A stretch of 9,228 nucleotides of DNA, taken from Omnitrophica bacterium RIFCSPLOWO2_01_FULL_45_10b (GTDB taxonomy: Bacteria; Omnitrophota; Omnitrophia; Omnitrophales; Danuiimicrobiaceae). Position numbers and translations under genes: made by a program. The notes under the pieces are model-generated. The model ran no database searches, was not told where the DNA came from, and saw only the letters and a list, made by a program, of their open reading frames with translations. Shown in pieces: positions 1-6,970 of this stretch (positions are counted from its first letter, which is position 1; every line of letters starts with the position of its first letter). The DNA is taken from assembly GCA_001804205.1 (NCBI GenBank), contig MHFM01000024.1, positions 2,981-12,208 of the forward strand, read 5' to 3'.

Positions 1-399
1 TACAAATCGAGTTGCGAAAGGAAGTTTATGAGCACATAATCTCAGGGCTGCACGAGCCATTGTTTCTGGAATACCACCCATTTCAAATAAAACTCGCCCC
101 GGTTTAATCACCGACACATAGTATTCAGGAGCGCCTTTGCCTTTTCCCATGCGTGTTTCTGCCGGTTTTTTGGTGTACGATTTGTCCGGGAAAACACGCA
201 ACCAAACTTTTCCGCCGCGCTTCACATGCCGCGTCAAAGCAACGCGGGCTGCTTCAAGTTGAATCGCAGTCAACCAGCCATGGCCAATCGCCTTAAGGCC
301 GTAATCACCGAAATTCACTACAGCGCCTCGGGTGGCGACGCCTCGCATTTTTCCGCGATGCTGTTTTCTAAATTTAACCCGCTTAGGCATTAATGACAT
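1..399 (-). CDS. rplP: 50S ribosomal protein L16 (uL16), lacking only the last few residues
   Basis: L16 helps accommodate aminoacyl-tRNA in the A site and is a late 50S assembly protein. The frame gives 133 residues from the ATG at 399 and runs off the window end; typical L16 has about 138. My translation starts MSLMPKRVKFRKQHRGKMRG, matching the usual MALMPKRVKYRK. It has RGAVVNFGDYGLKA (24-37), RVFPDKSYTKKPAETRMG (68-85) and the conserved RMGKGKG (83-89). Arg83 corresponds to the Arg hydroxylated by YcfD/RoxA in E. coli. It ends HKLPFATRFV at the edge, near the natural C-terminus. The Met at 390 is a possible shorter start, but the first three residues fit the family. The start is 17 bases after rpsC, with AAAGGA 13 bases upstream, which is rather far. 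rpmC and rpsQ would be expected next. Confidence 0.97.
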   Translation of the reverse strand, partial: MSLMPKRVKFRKQHRGKMRGVATRGAVVNFGDYGLKAIGHGWLTAIQLEAARVALTRHVKRGGKVWLRVFPDKSYTKKPAETRMGKGKGAPEYYVSVIKPGRVLFEMGGIPETMARAALRLCAHKLPFATRFV

Positions 400-416
400 T
401 GTGTTATGTTTTTCCT

Positions 417-1211
417 TTACTGTATTCCATCCGATGGCTTTTGAACCTCATCGGGTACAAGCGGGGCTTCGGTAAGAGTTTCCCCGGAACTCACGGCAGC
501 TACTTTTTCCGCGAGTTCTTTTCGGCTTGCTTTCTGAATCTTTTGCTGTTCAAACTGCTTGGCGCGTTGAGCCTCTTCCTTTTTCACCAACACTTCGCCA
601 TGATAAACCCATGCCTTAACACCAATGGTTCCGTAGGTCGTAAACGCCTCCGCAAAACCGTATTCGACATTAGCCCGAAAAGTACTGAGTGGAACTTTTC
701 CTTCTTTATAACCTTCGGCGCGCGCAATTTCAGAGCCACCCAAACGCCCCTTGCACATGACCTTAATTCCGCCGGCTCCTTTGCCCATCGCGCTTGCGAC
801 GGCTTTTTTCATTGCCTTTCGAAAAGCAACCCGCTTTTCCAGCTGAAGCGCTATATTTTCCGCAACCAATTGCGCATTGGTTTGAGGAACCGCGACTTCT
901 TTGATATCAAGAAATACTTCGCCTGTTGTCATGCTCGATACTTCGTCGCGGACGCGATTAATTTCCTGGCCGCCGCGGCCGATGATAAGTCCCGGCCGTG
1001 CCGTATAAATCCAAATGCGTAATTTTCCCGATGAGCGCTCAATCAAAATATCCGCAACACCAGCTAATCTTAATTTTTCCTTAAGATACTTTCGAATTTT
1101 TAAATCTTCATGAAGCAGACGGACATACTCCTTGCGCGTTGAAAACCACTTGGCTCGCCAATCCTTAATGTAACCAAGTCTCAACCCGAATGGATGTGCT
1201 TTTTGTCCCAC
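417..1211 (-). CDS. rpsC: 30S ribosomal protein S3 (uS3) with C-terminal tail, GTG start
   Basis: S3 forms part of the mRNA entry channel and, with S4 and S5, the ribosomal helicase. The product has 264 residues; the family usually has 205-235. The N-terminus GQKAHPFGLRLG is canonical. A KH domain shows its GXXG loop as GRGG (78-81). The helicase patch reads FRKAMKKAV (130-138): E. coli Arg131 and Lys135 are kept, and Arg132 is Lys here. The C-terminal domain GRLGGSEIARAEGYKEG (155-171) and TTYGTIGVKAWVYHGEV (191-207) is normal. From about residue 212 a charged, helix-prone Lys/Glu/Gln-rich segment leads into an acidic Pro/Glu tail. The start is GTG with AAAGGAG 6 bases upstream, in the largest spacer of the window (24 bases). 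Confidence 0.98.
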   Translation of the reverse strand: MGQKAHPFGLRLGYIKDWRAKWFSTRKEYVRLLHEDLKIRKYLKEKLRLAGVADILIERSSGKLRIWIYTARPGLIIGRGGQEINRVRDEVSSMTTGEVFLDIKEVAVPQTNAQLVAENIALQLEKRVAFRKAMKKAVASAMGKGAGGIKVMCKGRLGGSEIARAEGYKEGKVPLSTFRANVEYGFAEAFTTYGTIGVKAWVYHGEVLVKKEEAQRAKQFEQQKIQKASRKELAEKVAAVSSGETLTEAPLVPDEVQKPSDGIQ

Positions 1212-1217
1212 AATCTG

Positions 1218-1224
1218 CTCCTTT
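1218..1224 (-). promoter_or_regulatory. Shine-Dalgarno for rpsC
   Basis: AAAGGAG on the minus strand lies 6 bases before the GTG start of rpsC, in the 24-base rplV-rpsC spacer. It fixes the GTG as the start together with the canonical S3 N-terminus. Confidence 0.85.
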
Positions 1225-1235
1225 ATGAAAACAAA

Positions 1236-1676
1236 TTAACGCGCTGCGCCGGCAACGGCTGCTTTGGTTTTCTTTTCTTTCTTAAGAATATTAAAGCCTT
1301 TGGCTTTTCCTTCTTTAGGTTCGATTCCGGGCTGCGATACCGGCATTTCGCGCTCGCCCAATACAACCGTTAGATGAGTCGTGCGCTTTAAAATTTGATC
1401 GGCCCGGCCCATGGAACGAGACATGAAACGTTTGAGTGACGGGCCGCCATCTGCTTTAATTTCGCGGATGAAAAGACGGTCTTCAACCATCTTTTTCACT
1501 TTGGCATTTGCTTGAGCACTTTTCAGTGTCTTCGCAGCAAGACGTGCGCCTTTATTGGTCAAATGTTCCAAGATGGCGAACGCACTAGAGACAGGCTTCC
1601 TTCGAATCGCATCGATTACGAAGCGCATCTTGCGCGGTGAAATTCTGATATATTTCGTAACTGCTCTAGCTTCCAT
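1236..1676 (-). CDS. rplV: 50S ribosomal protein L22 (uL22) with C-terminal tail
   Basis: L22 spans the 50S subunit; its beta-hairpin forms part of the exit tunnel constriction opposite L4. The product has 146 residues, while typical L22 has about 110. The N-terminus MEARAVTKYIRISPRKMR is canonical. The hairpin segment is GPSLKRFMSRSMGRADQILKR (78-98, one conserved block), comparable with MKRIMPRAKGRAD in E. coli. No deletion is seen at the site of the E. coli macrolide-resistance deletion. The family core ends near LTVVLGERE (102-110). The remaining 36 residues are basic and end TKAAVAGAAR; I infer a flexible tail on the solvent side. The start is 3 bases after the rpsS stop, and the nearest GGGAG is about 14 bases upstream, so coupling is likely. 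Identification is firm; the role of the tail is unknown. Confidence 0.98.
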   Translation of the reverse strand: MEARAVTKYIRISPRKMRFVIDAIRRKPVSSAFAILEHLTNKGARLAAKTLKSAQANAKVKKMVEDRLFIREIKADGGPSLKRFMSRSMGRADQILKRTTHLTVVLGEREMPVSQPGIEPKEGKAKGFNILKKEKKTKAAVAGAAR

Positions 1677-1679
1677 AGG

Positions 1680-1979
1680 TTATGTCTTTGCTCCCGCAGC
1701 CATGGCCTTTGCTTTATCCTGTGCGGTACTATGTTTCCTGAAGAGCCGCGTAGGTGAAAACTCTCCGAGCTTGTGGCCTACCATATTTTCCGTGACGAAC
1801 ACATTATTGAAAGCCCTCCCATTATGGACGGCGAGGGTTAGCCCTACAAAATCAGGTGTAATTGTGGACCGGCGTGACCAAGTTTTAATTGGTTTACGTT
1901 CTCTCGCCTTTTGGGCTTTTTGAACCTTAATCAAAAGGTACTCATCAACAAACGCCCCTTTATCGGTTGAGCGGCTCAC
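1680..1979 (-). CDS. rpsS: 30S ribosomal protein S19 (uS19), GTG start
   Basis: S19 is a 30S head protein that contacts A-site tRNA through its tail and forms intersubunit bridges. The product has 99 residues, a little longer than the usual 92-93. The core is canonical: KGAFVDEYLL (7-16), IKTWSRRSTITPDFVG (31-46) and VTENMVGHKLGEFSPTR (62-78). About a dozen alanine- and lysine-rich residues follow in place of the usual short end. The start codon is GTG (bases 1977-1979 read cac on the plus strand). It is supported by a perfect AGGAGG 10 bases upstream inside rplB and by the S19 N-terminus. It starts 4 bases after rplB and ends 3 bases before rplV. Confidence 0.98.
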   Translation of the reverse strand: MSRSTDKGAFVDEYLLIKVQKAQKARERKPIKTWSRRSTITPDFVGLTLAVHNGRAFNNVFVTENMVGHKLGEFSPTRLFRKHSTAQDKAKAMAAGAKT

Positions 1980-1983
1980 TTGT

Positions 1984-2811
1984 TTACTTCCTCCTGTCCT
2001 TTACAATAAAACGATTAGAGCTCTTATTGCGCTTCCTTGTTTTAAACCCTTTTGACAACTGGCCCCATGCGCTCTGTGGATGATTGCCACCCTTAGATTT
2101 TCCTTCGCCGCCGCCCATGGGATGGTCCACCGGATTCGTCGCCACACCTCGTGTCGTCGGTCGAATCCCTAACCATCTCTTGCGACCGGCTTTTCCATAG
2201 GAAATATTTTCATGGTCGATATTGGAACACTGGCCGATGGTTGCATAAGCATCAAGTTTGACCATGCGCACTTCGCCGGAAGGAAGTTTCAAATGCGCAA
2301 ATTCATTTTCTTTAGACATGATCCGCGCCAAAGCACCGGCTGAGCGGACCATTTTGCCGCCGCGCCCTGGTTCTAATTCAATATTGTGAATCGGAGTACC
2401 TTCAGGAATATTTCTGAGAGGCAGATGATTTCCCACTTTTACCTCTGCGCTCGCACCGCTTGAAACTTTCTGCCCCACAATCAAACCATCCGGCGCAAGG
2501 ATATAAGCCTTCTCACCATCCTGGTATTCAATCAGTGCGATTCGGCTTGTCCGATTTGGATCATATTCGATGGTCTTCACCGAAGCTTCCACGCCGTGCT
2601 TGATGCGCTTAAAATCAACCAGCCGGATCCGGCGCTTGTGGCCGCCGCCTTTGTGATACGTTGTAATATGGCCATAAGAATTCCGCCCGGCTGTACGCTT
2701 TTTAATCTCGGTAAGCGGACGATAAGGCCGATCGGTTGTTAAATCAGAAAAATCATGGGCACTTCCGAACCGGCGACCTGGGGTTGTTGGTTTAAATTTA
2801 ATGAGTGGCAT
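1984..2811 (-). CDS. rplB: 50S ribosomal protein L2 (uL2)
   Basis: L2 is one of the most conserved 50S proteins, needed for subunit association and peptidyl transferase activity. The product has 275 residues, normal. It has the N-terminal KFKPTTPGRR, the RNA-binding OB-like and SH3-like domains, NIDHENISYGKAGRKRWLG (197-215) and NPVDHP (226-231). His230 matches the functionally important His229 of E. coli (mature numbering). The next variable site is Met232, giving DHPMGGGEG where E. coli has DHPHGGGEG. The basic C-terminus ends FIVKDRRK. It begins 11 bases after rplW with only a weak purine-rich AAAGA upstream. The TAA stop lies between the strong rpsS ribosome binding site and the rpsS start. 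Confidence 0.99.
   Translation of the reverse strand: MPLIKFKPTTPGRRFGSAHDFSDLTTDRPYRPLTEIKKRTAGRNSYGHITTYHKGGGHKRRIRLVDFKRIKHGVEASVKTIEYDPNRTSRIALIEYQDGEKAYILAPDGLIVGQKVSSGASAEVKVGNHLPLRNIPEGTPIHNIELEPGRGGKMVRSAGALARIMSKENEFAHLKLPSGEVRMVKLDAYATIGQCSNIDHENISYGKAGRKRWLGIRPTTRGVATNPVDHPMGGGEGKSKGGNHPQSAWGQLSKGFKTRKRNKSSNRFIVKDRRK
1990..1995 (-). promoter_or_regulatory. Perfect Shine-Dalgarno for rpsS (inside rplB)
   Basis: AGGAGG on the minus strand lies 10 bases before the GTG start of rpsS, within the last codons of rplB. It is the strongest ribosome binding site in the window and supports the GTG start. Confidence 0.85.
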
Positions 2812-2822
2812 CGTTTATCTTT

Positions 2823-3098
2823 CTAAGCAAACTCGATCTTTTGCCCTTCTTTCAGAGTGACTATGGCCTTTTTCCAATCGGAGGTTTTGCCGGGTTGAAA
2901 CCGAACGCGCTTCCATTTTCCCCCGAAGACCATCGTGTTCACTTTGGCAACTTTGACATTAAAAATCCGTTCCACCGCTTCGCGGATTTCATGTTTCTTG
3001 GCATCTGTTTTTACATGAAAGAAATACTTACCAGCTTTTTCTTGATGAGCGCCCTTTTCCGTAATCAGCGGTTTGCGAATAACCTCGTAAATGTTCAT
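2823..3098 (-). CDS. rplW: 50S ribosomal protein L23 (uL23)
   Basis: L23 sits at the tunnel exit and is the docking site for trigger factor and the signal recognition particle. The product has 91 residues, within the family range. It shows RKPLITEKG (8-16), in which Glu14 aligns with E. coli Glu18, the trigger factor contact. It also has the typical NVKVAKVNTMVFGGKWKR segment (47-64) and the C-terminal SDWKKAIVTLKEGQKIEF. The ATG overlaps the rplD stop in an ATGA arrangement, and AAAGGGG lies 7 bases upstream inside rplD, so the two are probably translated together. Confidence 0.99.
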   Translation of the reverse strand: MNIYEVIRKPLITEKGAHQEKAGKYFFHVKTDAKKHEIREAVERIFNVKVAKVNTMVFGGKWKRVRFQPGKTSDWKKAIVTLKEGQKIEFA

Positions 3099-3763
3099 TT
3101 CTTCGCCCCTTTGACCTCAGGAACTTCTGTCTCGTCCAAGGCTCTTTGTTCAACCGTTGAAAGGGCCTGTTTTTCAATCAAAAGTTTCCTTCGGCGCTGG
3201 ATATGATAAGCATTTACATCCCGCGCAAGTTTAATAGAAAATAAGTGCTGCAAATTTCGTGAAGCGCGTTTCAAGTTTTCGTCCATTGAATTGACCACAA
3301 AAAGCGTTCGAGACTTATCTAAGCCAAGCGCCTTAATGATCCCGACCAATTCTTTTGTCTTTGGTTTCCCCAAAATGGCGTCCTCTAAAAGCAAAACGTT
3401 ATCTTGTTTTTGTTTGAGGCTCAAAGCGGAAATCAAAGCTGCTTTTTTCATGGTATTGGGCAAATCGGTATCATAATCCCGCGGATGAGGACCAAAGGTA
3501 ACGCCGCCCCCTCTCCAAATAGGCGAGCGCCGTGACGAATGCCTGGCGCGTCCAGTCCCTTTCTGACGCCAAGGCTTTTTTCCTCCGCCACGAACTTCCG
3601 CGCGTCCTTTGGTAGAATGTGTCCCGCGTCTTTGATTTCCTGCGTACGCTTTTAAAACCAAATCAAGGAGACGCTGATTCACCGGTGCTTGAAAGACAGA
3701 GTCGTTCAATTCGACTTCTCCCGCTTTTTTCCCATCTTTTTGATACACAATCGCTTTTGACAT
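3095..3763 (-). CDS. rplD: 50S ribosomal protein L4 (uL4)
   Basis: L4 is an early assembly protein whose extended loop lines the polypeptide exit tunnel at the constriction. The product has 222 residues, slightly above the usual 200-210. The tunnel loop is clear: KKPWRQKGTGRAR (62-74), followed by SPIWRGGGVTFGP (80-92). The lysine region mutated in macrolide-resistant strains (Lys63 in E. coli) is intact. The last dozen or so residues (ETEVPEVKGAKK) extend beyond the typical end. The start is 7 bases after rplC in an A/T-rich spacer (AATTTTT). I see no good Shine-Dalgarno sequence, only GAAG repeats from the rplC lysine codons, so translation may depend on coupling or S1. In E. coli, L4 represses the S10 operon through its leader, which is missing here. 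The stop overlaps the rplW start by 4 bases (ATGA). Confidence 0.99.
   Translation of the reverse strand: MSKAIVYQKDGKKAGEVELNDSVFQAPVNQRLLDLVLKAYAGNQRRGTHSTKGRAEVRGGGKKPWRQKGTGRARHSSRRSPIWRGGGVTFGPHPRDYDTDLPNTMKKAALISALSLKQKQDNVLLLEDAILGKPKTKELVGIIKALGLDKSRTLFVVNSMDENLKRASRNLQHLFSIKLARDVNAYHIQRRRKLLIEKQALSTVEQRALDETEVPEVKGAKK
3106..3112 (-). promoter_or_regulatory. Shine-Dalgarno for rplW (inside rplD)
   Basis: AAAGGGG on the minus strand lies 7 bases before the rplW ATG, inside the end of rplD, next to the ATGA stop/start overlap. Confidence 0.7.
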
Positions 3764-3770
3764 AAAAATT

Positions 3771-4541
3771 TTACTTCTTCTTAGCCGGCGCTGCTTGTGC
3801 TGGCTTCTTTTTGGGCGTTGCTTCCGCTTTCTTTACTTTTCCTGTAGAAACTTTTTTCTCGGGAAGCTTAAGTTCTTCCAAAGGCTCCCCTGGAAACCGC
3901 CATTTGCGCGGGCGTGGTTTTTTAAGAGCCTCCCGAATAATCAAATAACTATTTTCGTGGCCCGGAACAGCGCCATGCACGGCCATCAAATTATGTTCAA
4001 GATCGATTTTTTCCACCCGTAGATTTTGAACCGTCACGCGTTCATTTCCCATTTGTCCCGGCATCCGCATGCCCTTAACAACGCGGGATGGGAACGACGA
4101 AGCGCCGATGGAACCCGCTACTCGGCCAAACATGGAACCGTGTCCGCGCTCTCCGCCTTTGAAATGATGCCTCTTTACGACGCCTTGAAAACCTTTTCCG
4201 ATGGAAGTGCCAATGACATCGATATAATCACCCACGGCGAAATTATTGACATGAAGCTCTTTGCCCAGCTCAAGGCCTTCCAAGTTTTCTGTCCGAATTT
4301 CGCGGAGAAAGCGCTTAGGGGTTGATTTGGATTTTTTGAAATGGCCAAGCTCAGCCCGGTTGGTTCGCTTTTCTTTTTTGGCATCAAAAGCAAGCTGAAT
4401 CGCTTGATAGCCATCCGTTTCCTTCTTTTTAATCTGCACAATTGTACAAGGACCCACTTCAAGCACCGTAACCGGAACACGGTTACCGTCGTGGTCAAAA
4501 ATCTGAGTCATTCCAACTTTTTTACCAAGAAGCCCGATCAT
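3771..4541 (-). CDS. rplC: 50S ribosomal protein L3 (uL3) with long basic C-terminal tail
   Basis: L3 binds 23S rRNA early in 50S assembly and sends an extension towards the peptidyl transferase centre. The start at 4541 gives MIGLLGKKVGMTQIF, the canonical N-terminus, with AAGGA 7 bases upstream. An in-frame ATG at 4577 would add 12 non-conserved residues inside rpsJ and is rejected. The product has 256 residues, against the usual 205-220. The core includes GKGFQGVVKRHHF (115-127) and MPGQMGNERVTVQNL (160-174), where Gln163 matches the Gln methylated by PrmB in E. coli. The family core ends near residue 207; the remaining 50 or so residues are Lys/Ala/Pro-rich and low in complexity, ending QAAPAKKK. 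I infer a disordered, RNA-binding, lineage-specific tail. The reading frame across it is intact up to rplD. Confidence 0.98.
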   Translation of the reverse strand: MIGLLGKKVGMTQIFDHDGNRVPVTVLEVGPCTIVQIKKKETDGYQAIQLAFDAKKEKRTNRAELGHFKKSKSTPKRFLREIRTENLEGLELGKELHVNNFAVGDYIDVIGTSIGKGFQGVVKRHHFKGGERGHGSMFGRVAGSIGASSFPSRVVKGMRMPGQMGNERVTVQNLRVEKIDLEHNLMAVHGAVPGHENSYLIIREALKKPRPRKWRFPGEPLEELKLPEKKVSTGKVKKAEATPKKKPAQAAPAKKK

Positions 4542-4548
4542 GCAAATA

Positions 4549-4553
4549 TCCTT
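4549..4553 (-). promoter_or_regulatory. Shine-Dalgarno that fixes the rplC start
   Basis: AAGGA on the minus strand lies 7 bases before the ATG at 4541 and overlaps the rpsJ stop codon. It favours this start over the in-frame ATG at 4577. Confidence 0.8.
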
Positions 4554-4860
4554 ATAATTTAATCTCAACATCCACACCGGCCGGAAGCGCTAATTTCATC
4601 AGCGCATCCACAGTCCGGGCTGTCGGCTCCAAAATATCCAAAAGCCGCTTATGAGTTCTCATCTCAAACTGCTCACGGGCCTTTTTATCGATGTGTGGCC
4701 CTTTTAAAACCGTTGTTTTCCATATAGCCGTAGGAAGTGGAATCGGGCCCACAACACGCGCACCGGTCAGCTTTACGGTAGTCACTATTTCTTGAACCGA
4801 TTGATCCAGAATCCTGTGATCGTATGCCCTTAATTTAATGCGTACTTTTTCTTTAGCCAT
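4552..4860 (-). CDS. rpsJ: 30S ribosomal protein S10 (uS10), also transcription factor NusE
   Basis: S10 is a 30S head protein that also acts as NusE, pairing with NusB in antitermination and contacting NusG to link transcription with translation. The product has 102 residues, the usual size. It begins MAKEKVRIKLRAYDHRILD, has the loop GPHIDKKAREQFEMRTHKR (54-72) and ends with the typical LPAGVDVEIKL. Position 57, a site of tetracycline/tigecycline resistance changes in other bacteria, is Ile (Val in E. coli). The gene starts only 2 bases after the fusA stop, so there is no room for the long structured S10 leader of E. coli. An AAGGGGAG ribosome binding site lies inside the end of fusA. It is the first gene of the S10-type cluster here. 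Confidence 0.99.
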   Translation of the reverse strand: MAKEKVRIKLRAYDHRILDQSVQEIVTTVKLTGARVVGPIPLPTAIWKTTVLKGPHIDKKAREQFEMRTHKRLLDILEPTARTVDALMKLALPAGVDVEIKL

Positions 4861-4862
4861 TG

Positions 4863-6965
4863 TTAGTGCTCCCCTTCGATAATGGCACGGGCAATATTGC
4901 CTGGAATTTCCTTATAACTATGAAATTCCATTGGAGACGGCACGGCGCGCCCCTGTGAAAGAGAGCGAATGGCGCTCGCAAAACCAAACATATCCATAAG
5001 AGGCACCAAAGCTTTCACAAACTTTACATTCCCACGGTTTCCCATTTCTTGAATGACGGCGCGCCTTGAATTCATATCGCCAATCAAGGAACCCATATAC
5101 TCTTCGGGAACAATGACTTCGATCGTCATAATAGGCTCAAGCAAGACAAGCTTTGCTTTCCTAGCCGCTTCTTTTAAACCCATAGAAGCTGCAATTTTAA
5201 ATGCGATTTCTGAAGAATCGACATCGTGATAAGAGCCGTCAAAAAGAGTGATTTTTATATCCACAAGCGGATAGCCTGCCAATACACCGTTTTGACATGC
5301 CTCTCTGGCGCCGTCTTCCACGGCCGGTACGTATTCACGCGGAATCGCTCCTCCAACAACTTTATTAACAAATTCAACTCCCTTGCCACGTTCTAAAGGT
5401 TCAACTTCAAGGCAGCAATGACCATATTGACCTCGGCCGCCGGTTTGGCGAATATATTTTCCTTCTGCCTTCGCCTTGCCTTGTATGGTTTCCTTAAAAG
5501 CAACTTGCGGTTTTCCTACATTCGTTTGAACGCCGTATTCACGAAGCATTCGATCAACGACAATTTCCAAATGAAGTTCTCCCATCCCTGAAATAATGGT
5601 TTGCCCCGTTTCTTCATTGCTTTTGACACGGAACGTCGGATCTTCCTGCGTCATGCGCTGTAAAGTCGTTGAAAGCTTGTCGCGATCCGCCTTTGTCTTT
5701 GGCTCCACCGCAAGTGAAATAACAGGTTCTGGAATAAAAAGCGTTTCCAAAACAATTGGATGAGCTTCATCGCAAAGCGTGTCGCCTGTTTTTAAATCTT
5801 TAAGCCCGACCACGGCAACAATATTGCCGGCTCCTGCTTCTTCAATGTCTTCGCGCTTATTGGCATGCATAAGAAGCATGCGTCCGATTCGTTCTTTTGA
5901 ATTTTTTGAAGCGTTGTATACATAAGAACCTGCGCGTAAAACACCGGAATAAATCCGGACATAGGCGAAGTTTCCGCCTCCAGCAAAACGGTCAGACGCA
6001 ATCTTAAAAACAAGCCCTGAAAACGGATCCTTTTCGCTTGGGTGGCGTTCTAATTCGTTGCCTGTCTTAGGGTCTTTTCCTTTGGTGGACGGAACATCCA
6101 AAGGTGCGGGCAAATAATCAACCACGGTATCCAGAAGCTGCTGAACTCCCTTATTTTTGTAAGAGGACCCGCAAATAATGGGTAAAATCTCAATTTTAAT
6201 CGTTGCCTTTCGGATGCCGGCCATAAGTTCTTGAGGCGTCGGCATCTGACCTTCCACAAATTTATGCATCAGTTGATCGTCGTGTTCAGCAACCTTTTCA
6301 ACTAAAAATTCTCGCGCTTTTTTCGCTGCTTCTTGATACTCAGCGGGAATATCAACTTCATCATATTGGGCACCAAGCGTCTCATCATGAAACACTGCGG
6401 CTTTCATCGTCACTAAATCAATAACCCCTTTAAAAAAGTCCTCTTTACCTAAAGGCAATTGGAGGGGGACTGCATTCGCTCCTAAACGATCCCTCATTTG
6501 CTCAACACAGGCCCAAAAATCAGCGCCGACACGATCCATCTTATTAATGTAGGCGATTCTTGGGACATGGTAACGCTCGGCTTGCCGCCAAACGGTTTCA
6601 GACTGCGGTTCAACACCTTCGACGGCTCCAAACAAACAGACCGCGCCGTCCAGAACGCGCATTGAGCGTTCCACTTCGATCGTGAAATCAACGTGGCCCG
6701 GAGTATCAATGATATTAATCCGGCAATCACGCCAGAAACAGGTCGTGGCAGCGGAAGTAATCGTAATGCCCCGCTCCTGTTCTTGTTCCATCCAGTCCAT
6801 CACAGCCGTTCCTTCATGGACTTCGCCGATCTTATGGGTTTTCCCCGTGTAATAAAGAATCCGCTCGGTCGTGGTCGTTTTGCCGGCATCAATATGAGCG
6901 GCAATTCCGATATTGCGAATTTTATCCAGAGGAAAATGAATCTTTTTTTCAGTTGTTTCCGCCAT
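4863..6965 (-). CDS. fusA: Translation elongation factor G
   Basis: EF-G is the GTPase that moves tRNAs and mRNA through the ribosome and, with RRF, recycles ribosomes. From the chosen start (MAETTEKK) it has 700 residues, the normal length. G-domain motifs are all present: P-loop AHIDAGKT (23-30), switch I RGITITSAATT (65-75), DTPGH (87-91), NKMD (141-144) and GSS (266-268). Domain IV contains GGRGQYGH (509-516) and the tip His580 in GSYHDVDSSE. This is canonical EF-G, not the tetracycline-protection or RF3 type. Three in-frame ATGs (6977, 6971, 6965) crowd the start. I chose 6965 because MAET resembles known EF-G N-termini and it clears the rpsG stop; the ATG at 6971 would overlap that stop as TAATG. 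Near the C-terminus the QGR...MEF motif has five residues between its halves where QGRGTYTMEF-type proteins have four. tuf does not follow. Confidence 0.98.
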   Translation of the reverse strand: MAETTEKKIHFPLDKIRNIGIAAHIDAGKTTTTERILYYTGKTHKIGEVHEGTAVMDWMEQEQERGITITSAATTCFWRDCRINIIDTPGHVDFTIEVERSMRVLDGAVCLFGAVEGVEPQSETVWRQAERYHVPRIAYINKMDRVGADFWACVEQMRDRLGANAVPLQLPLGKEDFFKGVIDLVTMKAAVFHDETLGAQYDEVDIPAEYQEAAKKAREFLVEKVAEHDDQLMHKFVEGQMPTPQELMAGIRKATIKIEILPIICGSSYKNKGVQQLLDTVVDYLPAPLDVPSTKGKDPKTGNELERHPSEKDPFSGLVFKIASDRFAGGGNFAYVRIYSGVLRAGSYVYNASKNSKERIGRMLLMHANKREDIEEAGAGNIVAVVGLKDLKTGDTLCDEAHPIVLETLFIPEPVISLAVEPKTKADRDKLSTTLQRMTQEDPTFRVKSNEETGQTIISGMGELHLEIVVDRMLREYGVQTNVGKPQVAFKETIQGKAKAEGKYIRQTGGRGQYGHCCLEVEPLERGKGVEFVNKVVGGAIPREYVPAVEDGAREACQNGVLAGYPLVDIKITLFDGSYHDVDSSEIAFKIAASMGLKEAARKAKLVLLEPIMTIEVIVPEEYMGSLIGDMNSRRAVIQEMGNRGNVKFVKALVPLMDMFGFASAIRSLSQGRAVPSPMEFHSYKEIPGNIARAIIEGEH
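4869..4876 (-). promoter_or_regulatory. Shine-Dalgarno for rpsJ (inside fusA)
   Basis: AAGGGGAG on the minus strand lies 8 bases before the rpsJ ATG, in the last codons of fusA. It suggests that S10 is translated straight from the fusA message with no separate leader. Confidence 0.75.
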
Positions 6966-6970
6966 AGTCA

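Noticed and set aside
393..1022. Plus-strand open frame of 209 codons opposite rpsC
   Set aside because: It lies fully antisense to the clearly conserved S3 gene, its protein resembles no family I know, and it has no ribosome binding site or operon context. Long antisense frames are expected opposite genes with biased codon use.
1555..1923. Plus-strand open frame of 122 codons with hydrophobic segments opposite rpsS/rplV
   Set aside because: It overlaps two conserved ribosomal genes on the other strand; the apparent membrane segments come from the reverse complement of Lys/Ala-rich codons.
3764..3770. A/T-rich rplC-rplD spacer as a promoter or terminator
   Set aside because: Only 7 bases long, with no hairpin and no recognisable -35/-10 pair.
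4542..4577. Longer start for rplC at 4577
   Set aside because: The extra 12 residues are not part of the L3 family N-terminus and lie within rpsJ; a good Shine-Dalgarno supports 4541.
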